A stretch of DNA of 5,586 nt from a bacterium (GTDB taxonomy: Bacteria; Pseudomonadota; Gammaproteobacteria; Burkholderiales; Thiobacteraceae), in NCBI GenBank assembly GCA_027438535.1, contig DAIAMA010000101.1:1-5586 (forward strand), given 5' to 3'. The notes beneath the pieces are model-generated. The model was not told where the DNA came from. It did not search any database and saw only the letters and a list, made by a program, of their open reading frames with translations. The translations under genes and the position numbers were made by a program. Below, piece by piece: positions 1 through 5,586 of this stretch; position 1 is the stretch's first letter; the number at the start of each line of letters is the position of its first letter.

Positions 1-79
1 TCAGCGGCTGCCTCAGGATCGCCTCGCCCTGAAAACCGAATAGCAATACCAGCGTCGCGAGCAGCGCCGAAAGCGAAAA
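1..79 (-). pseudogene. acr3: Acr3 arsenite efflux permease, internal fragment fused out of frame to arsI
   Basis: Acr3 is an inner-membrane permease that exports arsenite. Read on the minus strand from 79 to 2, in a frame different from arsI, the sequence gives 26 residues including ALLATLVLLFGFQGEAIL followed by RQPL. I recognise this as a transmembrane helix and the conserved GFQGE-type loop from roughly residues 240-270 of proteobacterial Acr3 proteins (about 350 residues). No Acr3 N-terminus, start codon or earlier helices precede it; upstream is arsI sequence. The first ~240 codons are therefore missing here, and the fragment is out of frame with arsI, so it should not be translated as a permease from this locus. 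The 3' remainder lies beyond the window. Family assignment comes from remembered family sequences, not a search, and the fragment is short. Confidence 0.7.
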
Positions 80-443
80 CCGGCACGCTGCCCAGCGTAT
101 GAAACGCTTCCCACGGAATACCCGCCGGGTCTTGCACCCAATACTTGTCGGATGCGGCGTAGCAGCACGTGCTGTTCTTTTGCTCGAATACATCGCTACT
201 CGCGCGCTTGAGATCGGCTTCGATGCCCGCCAGTTCATCGCCGTTTTCGGCCTGCAAACCCAAATGATCCAAACCAGCGCGGCCGGAGCGGGTCGAGATG
301 GCGAAATTAACGCGCGGATCATCCAGCATCCACTTCGCGTAGTCTTCCTTGCGTACGCTCGGCGCGGTGCCGAAGAGGGCCGAATAAAATCCGATACTAG
401 TATTCAAATCGGTGACGCCTACATGGACATGAAATCGTTTCAT
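1..443 (-). CDS. arsI: ArsI/CadI-type C-As lyase (VOC dioxygenase), 3' end lost in a junction with acr3
   Basis: ArsI is a cytosolic, Fe(II)-dependent dioxygenase of the vicinal-oxygen-chelate fold that cleaves the C-As bond of trivalent methylarsenicals, releasing arsenite. The ATG at 443 follows an AAGGAG site by 6 bases and begins MKRFHVHVGVTDL. Visible family features are FYSALFG (19-25), the YAKWMLDDPRVNFAIS block (35-50), likely metal ligands H5, H60 (LDHLGL) and E112 (WEAF), and the vicinal C93-C94 pair (STCCYA) that binds the trivalent arsenical. Homology runs to about F123 (HTLGSVPVF, base 75). The frame then enters acr3 DNA and gives an unrelated tail (AFGAARDAGIAIRF) with no stop before the left edge. 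The catalytic core looks complete; only the variable, often Cys-rich C-terminal tail of ArsI is replaced. It lies 19 bases after arsC in the same operon. The lyase role fits the arsR-arsC context better than generic glyoxalase. Confidence 0.85.
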   Translation of the reverse strand, partial: MKRFHVHVGVTDLNTSIGFYSALFGTAPSVRKEDYAKWMLDDPRVNFAISTRSGRAGLDHLGLQAENGDELAGIEADLKRASSDVFEQKNSTCCYAASDKYWVQDPAGIPWEAFHTLGSVPVFAFGAARDAGIAIRFSGRGDPEAAA

Positions 444-449
444 TGCTTT

Positions 450-455
450 CTCCTT
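450..455 (-). promoter_or_regulatory. Ribosome binding site of arsI
   Basis: Minus-strand AAGGAG lies 6 bases before the ATG at 443, in the short gap after the arsC stop. It fixes the arsI start, which matters because arsI runs off the window without a stop codon. Confidence 0.8.
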
Positions 456-462
456 CGTTGGC

Positions 463-879
463 CTACGACACATCGAGCCGCCGCGCCACTTCCGGCACGA
501 GTTTGGCTCGAATCTCATTCATCACCCGCACGAAACTTTCCAAAGGCTCGCCATGCGGATCGTGGAAAGGCAAATGCACACTCGGAATCGGACGCGGGAA
601 AATGGGGCAGGACTCCCGTGCGTTGTCGCAGACAGTAATGACTAAATCGATAGACTCGTTCATCACAGCCTCCACATCCTTGGGATAGAGCCCATCGACC
701 GCAATGCCTGCCTGCTGCAATGCCGCAATCGCGCCTTCGGCCACCTTGGGCTGAGGCCGAGTGCCGGCGGAAAGGGCGCGTACCCGCGGCCCGAGGTCGT
801 GGTTCACCAGCGCCTGTGCCATTTGGCTGCGGCAGGAGTTGCCGGTGCAGAGAATCAGAACAGTCTTGGTTTGAGGCAT
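463..879 (-). CDS. arsC: Thioredoxin-coupled arsenate reductase (LMW-PTPase fold)
   Basis: This cytosolic enzyme reduces arsenate to arsenite, using a cascade of three cysteines and regeneration by thioredoxin. The 138-residue protein matches the usual length of the pI258-type ArsC family. It has the P-loop C11-TGNSC-R17-S near the N-terminus, the resolving pair C84 and C91 in VCDNARESCPIF, and a probable general acid D107 in FHDPHGEP. These features separate it from the glutaredoxin-dependent R773-type ArsC. The start is ATG at 879, with only a weak GGGTA-like ribosome site. The stop is TAG at 463-465. It sits 31 bases after arsR and 19 before arsI, so it is probably cotranscribed from the arsR promoter. 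Its product, arsenite, would normally be exported by Acr3, which is broken here. Confidence 0.95.
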   Translation of the reverse strand: MPQTKTVLILCTGNSCRSQMAQALVNHDLGPRVRALSAGTRPQPKVAEGAIAALQQAGIAVDGLYPKDVEAVMNESIDLVITVCDNARESCPIFPRPIPSVHLPFHDPHGEPLESFVRVMNEIRAKLVPEVARRLDVS

Positions 880-910
880 TTCAGCGTACCCAGAGTATGA
901 TATATATCTG

Positions 911-1282
911 TTATTTCGAATTTACTACATGAACTGGCGCAGCGCATCTGGCGTCGGGGCCGCAGCAAGCATCCGCTTGTTGCTTGTCCGCGCGATAAGG
1001 TTCCAAGCGCGCCACCCCATCGGCCATGGCGTTCAATATCCGCGCCGCCCACAGCGGCATGTCCGGGTTGAGCCGGTAATGCACCCAAGTACCTTGTTTT
1101 CTCGATACCAGAAGCGCCGATTCACGCAGCACCGCGAGGTGGCGCGACACCTTGGGCTGCGGCAAGCCCAGCACACCGAACAAGTCGCATACGCACAATT
1201 CGCCGCGTGTGAGCAAAAGCGCGAGAATACGCCGCCGGGTTTCGTCGGCCAGTGCTTCGAAGAGGAGATTCGGATCCAGCAT
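911..1282 (-). CDS. arsR: ArsR-family arsenic-responsive repressor
   Basis: A dimeric winged-helix repressor of the ArsR/SmtB family that leaves its operator when it binds trivalent arsenic. From the ATG at 1282 it has 123 residues. FEALADETRRRILALL (8-23) is the typical N-terminal helix; ELCVCDL (28-34) is the metalloid motif with C30 and C32; PQPKVSRHLAVLRE (41-54) is the recognition helix; GTWVHYRLNP (64-73) is the wing. The tail contains C106-C107 and C113, a second cysteine cluster. The frame stays open to a TTG at 1318, but the added residues would be encoded by the operator palindrome and promoter spacer, so ATG 1282 (or GTG 1291) is preferred. No strong ribosome site precedes ATG 1282; the promoter position suggests a leaderless message. 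It is the first gene of arsR-arsC-arsI and probably autoregulated. Confidence 0.95.
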   Translation of the reverse strand: MLDPNLLFEALADETRRRILALLLTRGELCVCDLFGVLGLPQPKVSRHLAVLRESALLVSRKQGTWVHYRLNPDMPLWAARILNAMADGVARLEPYRADKQQADACCGPDARCAAPVHVVNSK

Positions 1283-1289
1283 GCTCGGC

Positions 1290-1318
1290 ACTATATTCGT
1301 ATTAACGAATATATGCAA
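1290..1318 (-). promoter_or_regulatory. Sigma70-type promoter of the arsRCI operon
   Basis: On the minus strand TTGCAT (1318-1313) is separated by exactly 17 bases from TATAGT (1295-1290). The match to TTGACA/TATAAT is good with ideal spacing. The -10 ends 7 bases before the arsR ATG, so the expected start of transcription is at or within a couple of bases of the start codon. The ArsR operator fills the spacer. Assigned by eye from consensus. Confidence 0.7.
1292..1313. promoter_or_regulatory. ArsR operator, perfect inverted repeat
   Basis: TATATTCGT (1292-1300), a 4-base ATTA spacer and ACGAATATA (1305-1313) form a perfect 9-bp inverted repeat. It occupies the -35/-10 spacer of the ars promoter and overlaps the edges of both hexamers. 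The position and the ATTCG-type half-sites fit an ArsR/SmtB-family operator. Bound repressor would block RNA polymerase directly. Confidence 0.75.
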
Positions 1319-1357
1319 GCACAGAAAGACAGGCTGCTTATAGGCGTGTTTTTTTTA

Positions 1358-1378
1358 CCCTCTCCGCGAACGGGAGGG
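1358..1378. repeat. Short hairpin after gatB, possible dispersed-repeat remnant
   Basis: CCCTCtCCG (1358-1366), loop CGAA and CGGGAGGG (1371-1378) form an 8-bp stem with one bulged T. It lies 20 bases beyond the gatB stop, next to a run of eight T on the plus strand (1349-1356). Reading in the gatB direction the run is A, not U, so it is not a canonical intrinsic terminator. It resembles the CCCTCTCC...GGGAGAGG intergenic repeats common in proteobacteria. The remaining gap sequence (1319-1397) shows nothing else recognisable. Confidence 0.4.
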
Positions 1379-1397
1379 CTGGCGTTAAGATGTTTGG

Positions 1398-2834
1398 TTA
1401 ACCCGCGAGTTTTTTCTTGAGCAGGTCGTTCAACTGTTGCGGGTTGGCTTTGCCTTGGGTGGCTTTCATCGCTTGACCGACGAAGAAGCTGAACAACTTG
1501 TCTTTGCCCGAGCGGTACTGCGCCAATTGATCCGGGTTGGCGGCAATGATGCCGTCGATGATCTTTTCTATGGCGCCGCTATCGGTGATTTGCTTTAAAC
1601 CCTTGGATGCGATGATCGCATCGGCGTCGCCTTCGCCATTCCACATCGCTTCGAACACTTCTTTGGCGATTTTGCCCGAGATGGTGTTGTCGGCGATGCG
1701 CGCCACTAGACCCGCGAGTTTGCCGGCGGGCACCGGGCTATGCGTGATCTCTAGGTTATCGCGCTTCAGTGCGCCCGCGAGGTCGCCCATTACCCAGTTG
1801 GCGGCGGTTTTGGCGTGGGCCGCGCCGGCTTTATTTACCACATCCTCGAAATAAGCGGCCATGGCTTTGGTGGCGGTCAATACCGCCGCATCGTAGCTGG
1901 ATAAACCGTACTGCTGGATGAAGCGCCGGCGCTTTGCATCGGGCAGTTCGGGCAAAGTTTTTCGAATTTCCGCGATCATCTCGGCGCTGAGTTTCATCGG
2001 CAGCAAATCCGGATCGGGGAAGTAGCGGTAATCGAAGGCCTCTTCCTTGGAGCGCATGGCGCGCGTTTCGTCTTTATCCGAATCGTAGAGCCGGGTTTCT
2101 TGGATGATTTTTCCGCCGGATTCGAGAATATCGATCTGACGCGCGACTTCGTATTCGATGGCGCGTTCCAAAAAGCGGAAGGAATTGAGGTTCTTGATCT
2201 CGCAGCGCGTGCCGAATTTTTCCGTGCCCTTGGGCCGCACCGAGACGTTGGCGTCGCAGCGAAACGAGCCTTCCTGCATATTGCCGTCGCAGATCTCCAG
2301 ATATTGCACCAGAGAATGCATGGTCTTGGCATAGGCTACCGCCTCGGCGGCTCCGCGCATATCCGGCTCGGACACGATTTCGAGCAAAGGCGTGCTGGCG
2401 CGGTTGAGATCGACGCCGGTCATGCCGTGAAAATCTTCGTGCAGGGATTTCCCTGCGTCTTCTTCCAGGTGCGCACGGGTGATGCCCACGACTTTTTCTT
2501 GATCGCCGACTTGGATGGTGATGTCGCCTTTTTCCACGATGGGCAACTCGTATTGGCTGATCTGATAGCCCTTGGGCAAGTCGGGGTAGAAGTAATTTTT
2601 GCGCGCGAACACCGATTCGCGGTTGATATTGGCGCCGATGGCCAGCCCGAATTTAATCGCGCGCTCGACCGCGCCCTTGTTCATCACCGGCAACACGCCG
2701 GGCAGGGCGATATCCACCGCGCAAGCTTGGGTGTTGGGTGCCGCGCCGTAGGCGGTGGCGGCGCCGCTGAAAATTTTCGATACGGTGGAAAGCTGGGCAT
2801 GGATTTCCAGCCCGATGACTGTTTCCCATTCCAT
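1398..2834 (-). CDS. gatB: Aspartyl/glutamyl-tRNA amidotransferase subunit B
   Basis: GatB binds misacylated Glu-tRNA(Gln) or Asp-tRNA(Asn), phosphorylates the side-chain carboxyl with ATP and receives ammonia from GatA. From ATG 2834 it has 478 residues, the usual length. Signature blocks in order are GLEIHAQL near the N-terminus, [62 protein letters not shown] and the ETRLYD...[20 protein letters not shown] stretch. A helical domain and a YqeY-like tRNA-binding tail (about the last 75 residues, ending [11 protein letters not shown]) follow. The frame stays open upstream through gatA, but [15 protein letters not shown] is the conserved start. It has a GGGAG ribosome site encoded inside the last gatA codons, with only 2 bases between the gatA stop and this ATG. 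Tight translational coupling with gatA is likely. Confidence 0.97.
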   Translation of the reverse strand: MEWETVIGLEIHAQLSTVSKIFSGAATAYGAAPNTQACAVDIALPGVLPVMNKGAVERAIKFGLAIGANINRESVFARKNYFYPDLPKGYQISQYELPIVEKGDITIQVGDQEKVVGITRAHLEEDAGKSLHEDFHGMTGVDLNRASTPLLEIVSEPDMRGAAEAVAYAKTMHSLVQYLEICDGNMQEGSFRCDANVSVRPKGTEKFGTRCEIKNLNSFRFLERAIEYEVARQIDILESGGKIIQETRLYDSDKDETRAMRSKEEAFDYRYFPDPDLLPMKLSAEMIAEIRKTLPELPDAKRRRFIQQYGLSSYDAAVLTATKAMAAYFEDVVNKAGAAHAKTAANWVMGDLAGALKRDNLEITHSPVPAGKLAGLVARIADNTISGKIAKEVFEAMWNGEGDADAIIASKGLKQITDSGAIEKIIDGIIAANPDQLAQYRSGKDKLFSFFVGQAMKATQGKANPQQLNDLLKKKLAG

Positions 2835-2836
2835 GA

Positions 2837-4291
2837 CTAAACTCCCTCCGGCATGCGCGTATGCCAATCCGTTGCCAACTGATACTGATGGGCGACATTC
2901 AACATTTTCGCTTCCGCGAAATAATTGCCGATGATCTGCAGGCCCACCGGGCGCCCATTGGCGCCGAAGCCGGCGGGAATCGACATGCCCGGCAAGCCGG
3001 CGAGGTTGACGGCAATGGTATAGATGTCGGACAAATACATCGCCACCGGGTCGTCGCTTTTCTCGCCCAAGTTGAAGGCAGTGGTGGGCGCGGTCGGGCC
3101 CATGATCACGTCGCATAGCCTGAAGGCCTCAGTGAAATCTTGCGCGATCAAGCGCCGCAGTTTTTGCGCCTTCAGGTAATAGGCGTCGTAATAGCCCGCG
3201 GACAGCACATAGGTGCCGATCAGGATGCGCCGCTTCACTTCCGCGCCGAAGCCTTGCGCGCGGGTTTTTTTGTACATGTCCATCAGGTCGGTGTATTCGG
3301 GAGCGCGGTAGCCATAGCGCACGCCGTCGTAGCGCGAGAGGTTGGATGAGGCTTCCGCCGGGGCGAGCACGTAGTACACCGGGATGGAGAGCTGGGTATT
3401 GGGCAGACTTACTTCCACCGTTTGCGCGCCGAGTTTTTTATATTCGGCGATCGCCGCCTCAACCGCGCGCGCGACATCGGGGGCGAGGCCCTCGGCGAAA
3501 TATTCTTTGGGCAAACCGATCCTCAAGCCTTTGAGCGGCTGCTGCAAATCGCGCGTGTAGTCTTGCGGCGCACGGTCGAGGCTGGTCGAATCGCGTGTAT
3601 CGAAGCCCGCCATGGCGTTTAACAGTAGCGCGCAATCTTCCGCGCTTTTGGCCATCGGGCCGCCTTGGTCGAGGCTGGAGGCAAAGGCGATCATGCCGTA
3701 GCGCGACACCACGCCGTAAGTCGGCTTGATGCCGCAGATGCCGGTCAAGGCTGCCGGCTGGCGGATCGAGCCGCCAGTGTCGGTGCCGGTGGCGGCCGGC
3801 GCTAGGCGCGCGGCCACCGCCGCCGCCGAGCCGCCGGAACTGCCGCCGGGCACGGCGAGTCGATCCCACGGGTTCTTCACCGGGCCGAAATGCGAGGTCT
3901 CATTCGACGAGCCCATGGCAAATTCGTCCATATTGGTCTTGCCGAGATTGACTACGCCCGCCGCGTCGAAACGCTCGATCACTTGCGCATCGTAGGGCGC
4001 GACGAAGTTGGAGAGGATTTTCGAGCCGCAGGTGGTACGCCAGCCTTTGGCGCAAAAAATATCTTTCTGCGCCACGGGGATGCCGGTGAGCGGCCCGCCC
4101 TGGCCCGAGGCCAAGCGCTTATCCGCCGCGTCCGCCTGCGCCAGCGATTTCTCGGCGTCGACCGTGATGAAGGCATTGAGCGCGGGATTGAGCTGCGCGA
4201 TGCGGTCGAGGAAAGCTTGCGTCAACTCGCGGCTGGAGATTTTCTTGGCGGCGAGAGCGGCGGAAAGTTCTTTTAGGCTGCTATTAATCAT
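2837..4291 (-). CDS. gatA: Aspartyl/glutamyl-tRNA amidotransferase subunit A (glutaminase)
   Basis: GatA is an amidase-signature enzyme that hydrolyses glutamine and channels ammonia to GatB. From ATG 4291 the product has 484 residues, typical for GatA. The Ser-cisSer-Lys triad is visible: K76 in GIPVAQKD, S151 in [11 protein letters not shown] and S175 in [12 protein letters not shown]. Other family blocks are [29 protein letters not shown] and, near the C-terminus, [14 protein letters not shown] and GLQIIGNYF. An upstream in-frame GTG at 4324 would add 11 residues encoded by the intergenic hairpin, so [13 protein letters not shown] is the preferred start; its ribosome site (GGA in TTTTTGGACC) is weak. 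The gene lies between gatC and gatB in the usual C-A-B order. The 92-base gap before it carries a strong hairpin that might modulate its expression. Confidence 0.97.
   Translation of the reverse strand: MINSSLKELSAALAAKKISSRELTQAFLDRIAQLNPALNAFITVDAEKSLAQADAADKRLASGQGGPLTGIPVAQKDIFCAKGWRTTCGSKILSNFVAPYDAQVIERFDAAGVVNLGKTNMDEFAMGSSNETSHFGPVKNPWDRLAVPGGSSGGSAAAVAARLAPAATGTDTGGSIRQPAALTGICGIKPTYGVVSRYGMIAFASSLDQGGPMAKSAEDCALLLNAMAGFDTRDSTSLDRAPQDYTRDLQQPLKGLRIGLPKEYFAEGLAPDVARAVEAAIAEYKKLGAQTVEVSLPNTQLSIPVYYVLAPAEASSNLSRYDGVRYGYRAPEYTDLMDMYKKTRAQGFGAEVKRRILIGTYVLSAGYYDAYYLKAQKLRRLIAQDFTEAFRLCDVIMGPTAPTTAFNLGEKSDDPVAMYLSDIYTIAVNLAGLPGMSIPAGFGANGRPVGLQIIGNYFAEAKMLNVAHQYQLATDWHTRMPEGV
2841..2849 (-). 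promoter_or_regulatory. Ribosome binding site of gatB inside the gatA 3' end
   Basis: Minus-strand GGAGGGAGT overlaps the last coding codons of gatA (Glu-Gly-Val) and leaves 6-10 bases to the gatB ATG at 2834, depending on which part pairs. It decides the gatB start within a much longer open frame. Confidence 0.8.
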
Positions 4292-4310
4292 GTTGGTCCA
4301 AAAATTATGA

Positions 4311-4375
4311 ACCACGGAGTACACGGAGTACGTGGAGGGAAAGCCTTACTCCGTGTACTCCGTGTACTCCGTGGT
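4311..4375. repeat. Long hairpin of CACGGAGTA repeats between gatC and gatA
   Basis: The arms 4311-4331 and 4355-4375 are perfectly complementary over 21 bp. Pairing continues for 6 more base pairs (4332-4337 with 4349-4354, the first two G-T wobbles), leaving an 11-base loop. Each arm is a tandem of CACGGAGTA-like units: three copies of ACTCCGTGT-type sequence on the right, two plus a degenerate third on the left. In the gat transcript it starts 8 bases after the gatC stop and is followed by UCAUAAUUUUU, then the gatA start 19 bases after the stem. It resembles ACGGAG-type intergenic repeats of proteobacteria; whether other copies exist in this genome cannot be seen here. Confidence 0.85.
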
Positions 4376-4383
4376 GAAAAAAA

Positions 4384-4671
4384 CTACTCAATCACCTTGG
4401 GTACGAGATACAGCCCGGCTTCGACTTGGGGTGCGATCGCTTGAAAGGCTGCGTGCTGGTCTTGCTCGGTGACCCGGTCTTCGCGCAGGCGCAAGGACAG
4501 ATCCTGGGCGTGGGCCATGGGCGCGACGCCATCGGTGTCGACCGCCTGCATTTGCTCCACCAGGCGCATAATGTTGGAGAGCTGGCCGAGCATGGGCGCG
4601 ACCTCCCGCGCCTCGATCTCGATCCGGGCGAGGTGTGCCATGCGCAGCACATCGGCTTCGGTCAATGACAT
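4384..4671 (-). CDS. gatC: Aspartyl/glutamyl-tRNA amidotransferase subunit C
   Basis: GatC is the small subunit that wraps around and stabilises the GatA-GatB interface. From ATG 4671 it has 95 residues, the usual size. Conserved family features are [12 protein letters not shown] (about 7-18), [19 protein letters not shown] in the middle, [10 protein letters not shown] and the C-terminal LVPKVIE. An in-frame GTG at 4680 lies inside the Shine-Dalgarno region, so ATG 4671, with AGGTG 6 bases upstream, is chosen. It is the first gene of the minus-strand gatCAB operon, transcribed away from mreB across an 85-base divergent region. Confidence 0.95.
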   Translation of the reverse strand: MSLTEADVLRMAHLARIEIEAREVAPMLGQLSNIMRLVEQMQAVDTDGVAPMAHAQDLSLRLREDRVTEQDQHAAFQAIAPQVEAGLYLVPKVIE

Positions 4672-4677
4672 GTAATT

Positions 4678-4682
4678 CACCT
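4678..4682 (-). promoter_or_regulatory. Ribosome binding site of gatC
   Basis: Minus-strand AGGTG sits 6 bases before ATG 4671 and includes the alternative GTG at 4680, arguing against that GTG as the start. Confidence 0.65.
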
Positions 4683-4689
4683 GAACGCG

Positions 4690-4718
4690 TTAACTAAATA
4701 AGCGTAATAGGGTATCAT
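4690..4718 (+). promoter_or_regulatory. Candidate promoter of mreB
   Basis: TTAACT (4690-4695) and TATCAT (4713-4718) are spaced by 17 bases and match the sigma70 consensus at 4 and 5 of 6 positions. The predicted start near 4725 gives a leader of about 32 bases before the mreB ATG. Confidence 0.5.
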
Positions 4719-4733
4719 AAACCCCTTATTTAA
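4704..4733 (-). promoter_or_regulatory. Weak candidate promoter of gatCAB
   Basis: On the minus strand TTAAAT (4733-4728) is followed after 18 bases by TATTAC (4709-4704). The match is poor, but it mirrors the mreB promoter around the dyad and places transcription start shortly upstream of gatC. Both promoters would overlap face to face and could compete for polymerase. Confidence 0.3.
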
Positions 4734-4744
4734 CGCACCCCTAG

Positions 4745-5586
<842 letters not shown>

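Larger units (their letters stand above)
4687..4736. repeat. Dyad in the gatC-mreB divergent region
   Basis: GCGTTAACTAAATAAG (4687-4702) on the plus strand and GCGTTAAATAAG (4736-4725) on the minus strand are the same sequence apart from a 4-base ACTA insertion, facing each other across 22 bases. The uninterrupted inner arms are AAATAAG and CTTATTT (7 bp). Each half carries the TTAA.. hexamer proposed as the -35 of one gene, so the dyad may simply reflect two related promoters, or may be a regulator site. Confidence 0.5.

Noticed and set aside
99..638. Plus-strand open frame opposite arsI and arsC
   Set aside because: Both minus-strand genes are recognised with intact catalytic motifs; this frame is a compositional shadow.
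899..908. GATATATATC palindrome between arsR and arsC as a second operator or promoter
   Set aside because: It is only an AT-rich 10-base palindrome without the ATTCG half-sites of the main operator and without a matching -35.
1283..1318. N-terminal extension of ArsR from the TTG at 1318
   Set aside because: The extra codons would coincide with the promoter spacer and operator palindrome, and family members start close to the LDPNLLFEALADETR segment.
1349..1378. Intrinsic terminator of gatCAB formed by the CCCTC/GAGGG hairpin and T run
   Set aside because: In the gatB transcription direction the stem is followed by A residues; the T run belongs to the plus strand and precedes the stem there. 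It cannot be a standard terminator for either direction.
2100..2840. Long plus-strand open frame opposite gatB
   Set aside because: Same reason: it mirrors gatB codons, has no recognisable domain, and gatB is clearly the coding strand.
4292..4324. GatA start at the GTG at 4324
   Set aside because: The added residues come from the hairpin repeat and the flanking gap, and the ATG at 4291 gives the usual GatA length.

Overview
The window reads as a chromosomal segment of a betaproteobacterium. A GatCAB amidotransferase operon lies divergent from mreB, an arrangement I associate with Betaproteobacteria. The MreB N-terminus, the GatA/GatB sequences and the moderately high GC content agree with this. 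No tRNA, rRNA, CRISPR array or insertion sequence was seen.

Layout, right to left. From 4757 to the right edge is the 5' 276 codons of mreB (+). Positions 4672-4756 hold a compact divergent control region with a dyad and candidate face-to-face promoters. On the minus strand follow gatC (4671-4384), a 92-base gap filled by a long CACGGAGTA-repeat hairpin, gatA (4291-2837) and gatB (2834-1398). GatC, GatA and GatB form the tRNA-dependent amidotransferase that finishes Gln-tRNA(Gln) and/or Asn-tRNA(Asn). After a 115-base gap with a hairpin and a good sigma70-type promoter, a minus-strand arsenic operon begins: arsR (1282-911), arsC (879-463) and arsI (from 443).

The arsenic genes form a detoxification set. 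ArsR is the metalloid-sensing repressor, and a perfect 9-bp inverted repeat fills the -35/-10 spacer of its own promoter. ArsC is a thioredoxin-type arsenate reductase. ArsI is a VOC-fold C-As lyase expected to demethylate trivalent methylarsenicals. The expected last step, an Acr3 arsenite efflux permease, is present only as a remnant. About 123 codons into arsI the sequence switches, out of frame, into the interior of an acr3 gene, which then runs off the left edge. This looks like a deletion joining arsI to acr3 across a few bases of microhomology, or an assembly chimera.

I found no wholly new system. The points worth a second look are the arsI/acr3 junction, an ArsR carrying two different candidate arsenic-binding cysteine motifs, a probable leaderless arsR transcript, the gatC-gatA hairpin, and a codon-usage change near the end of the mreB segment.
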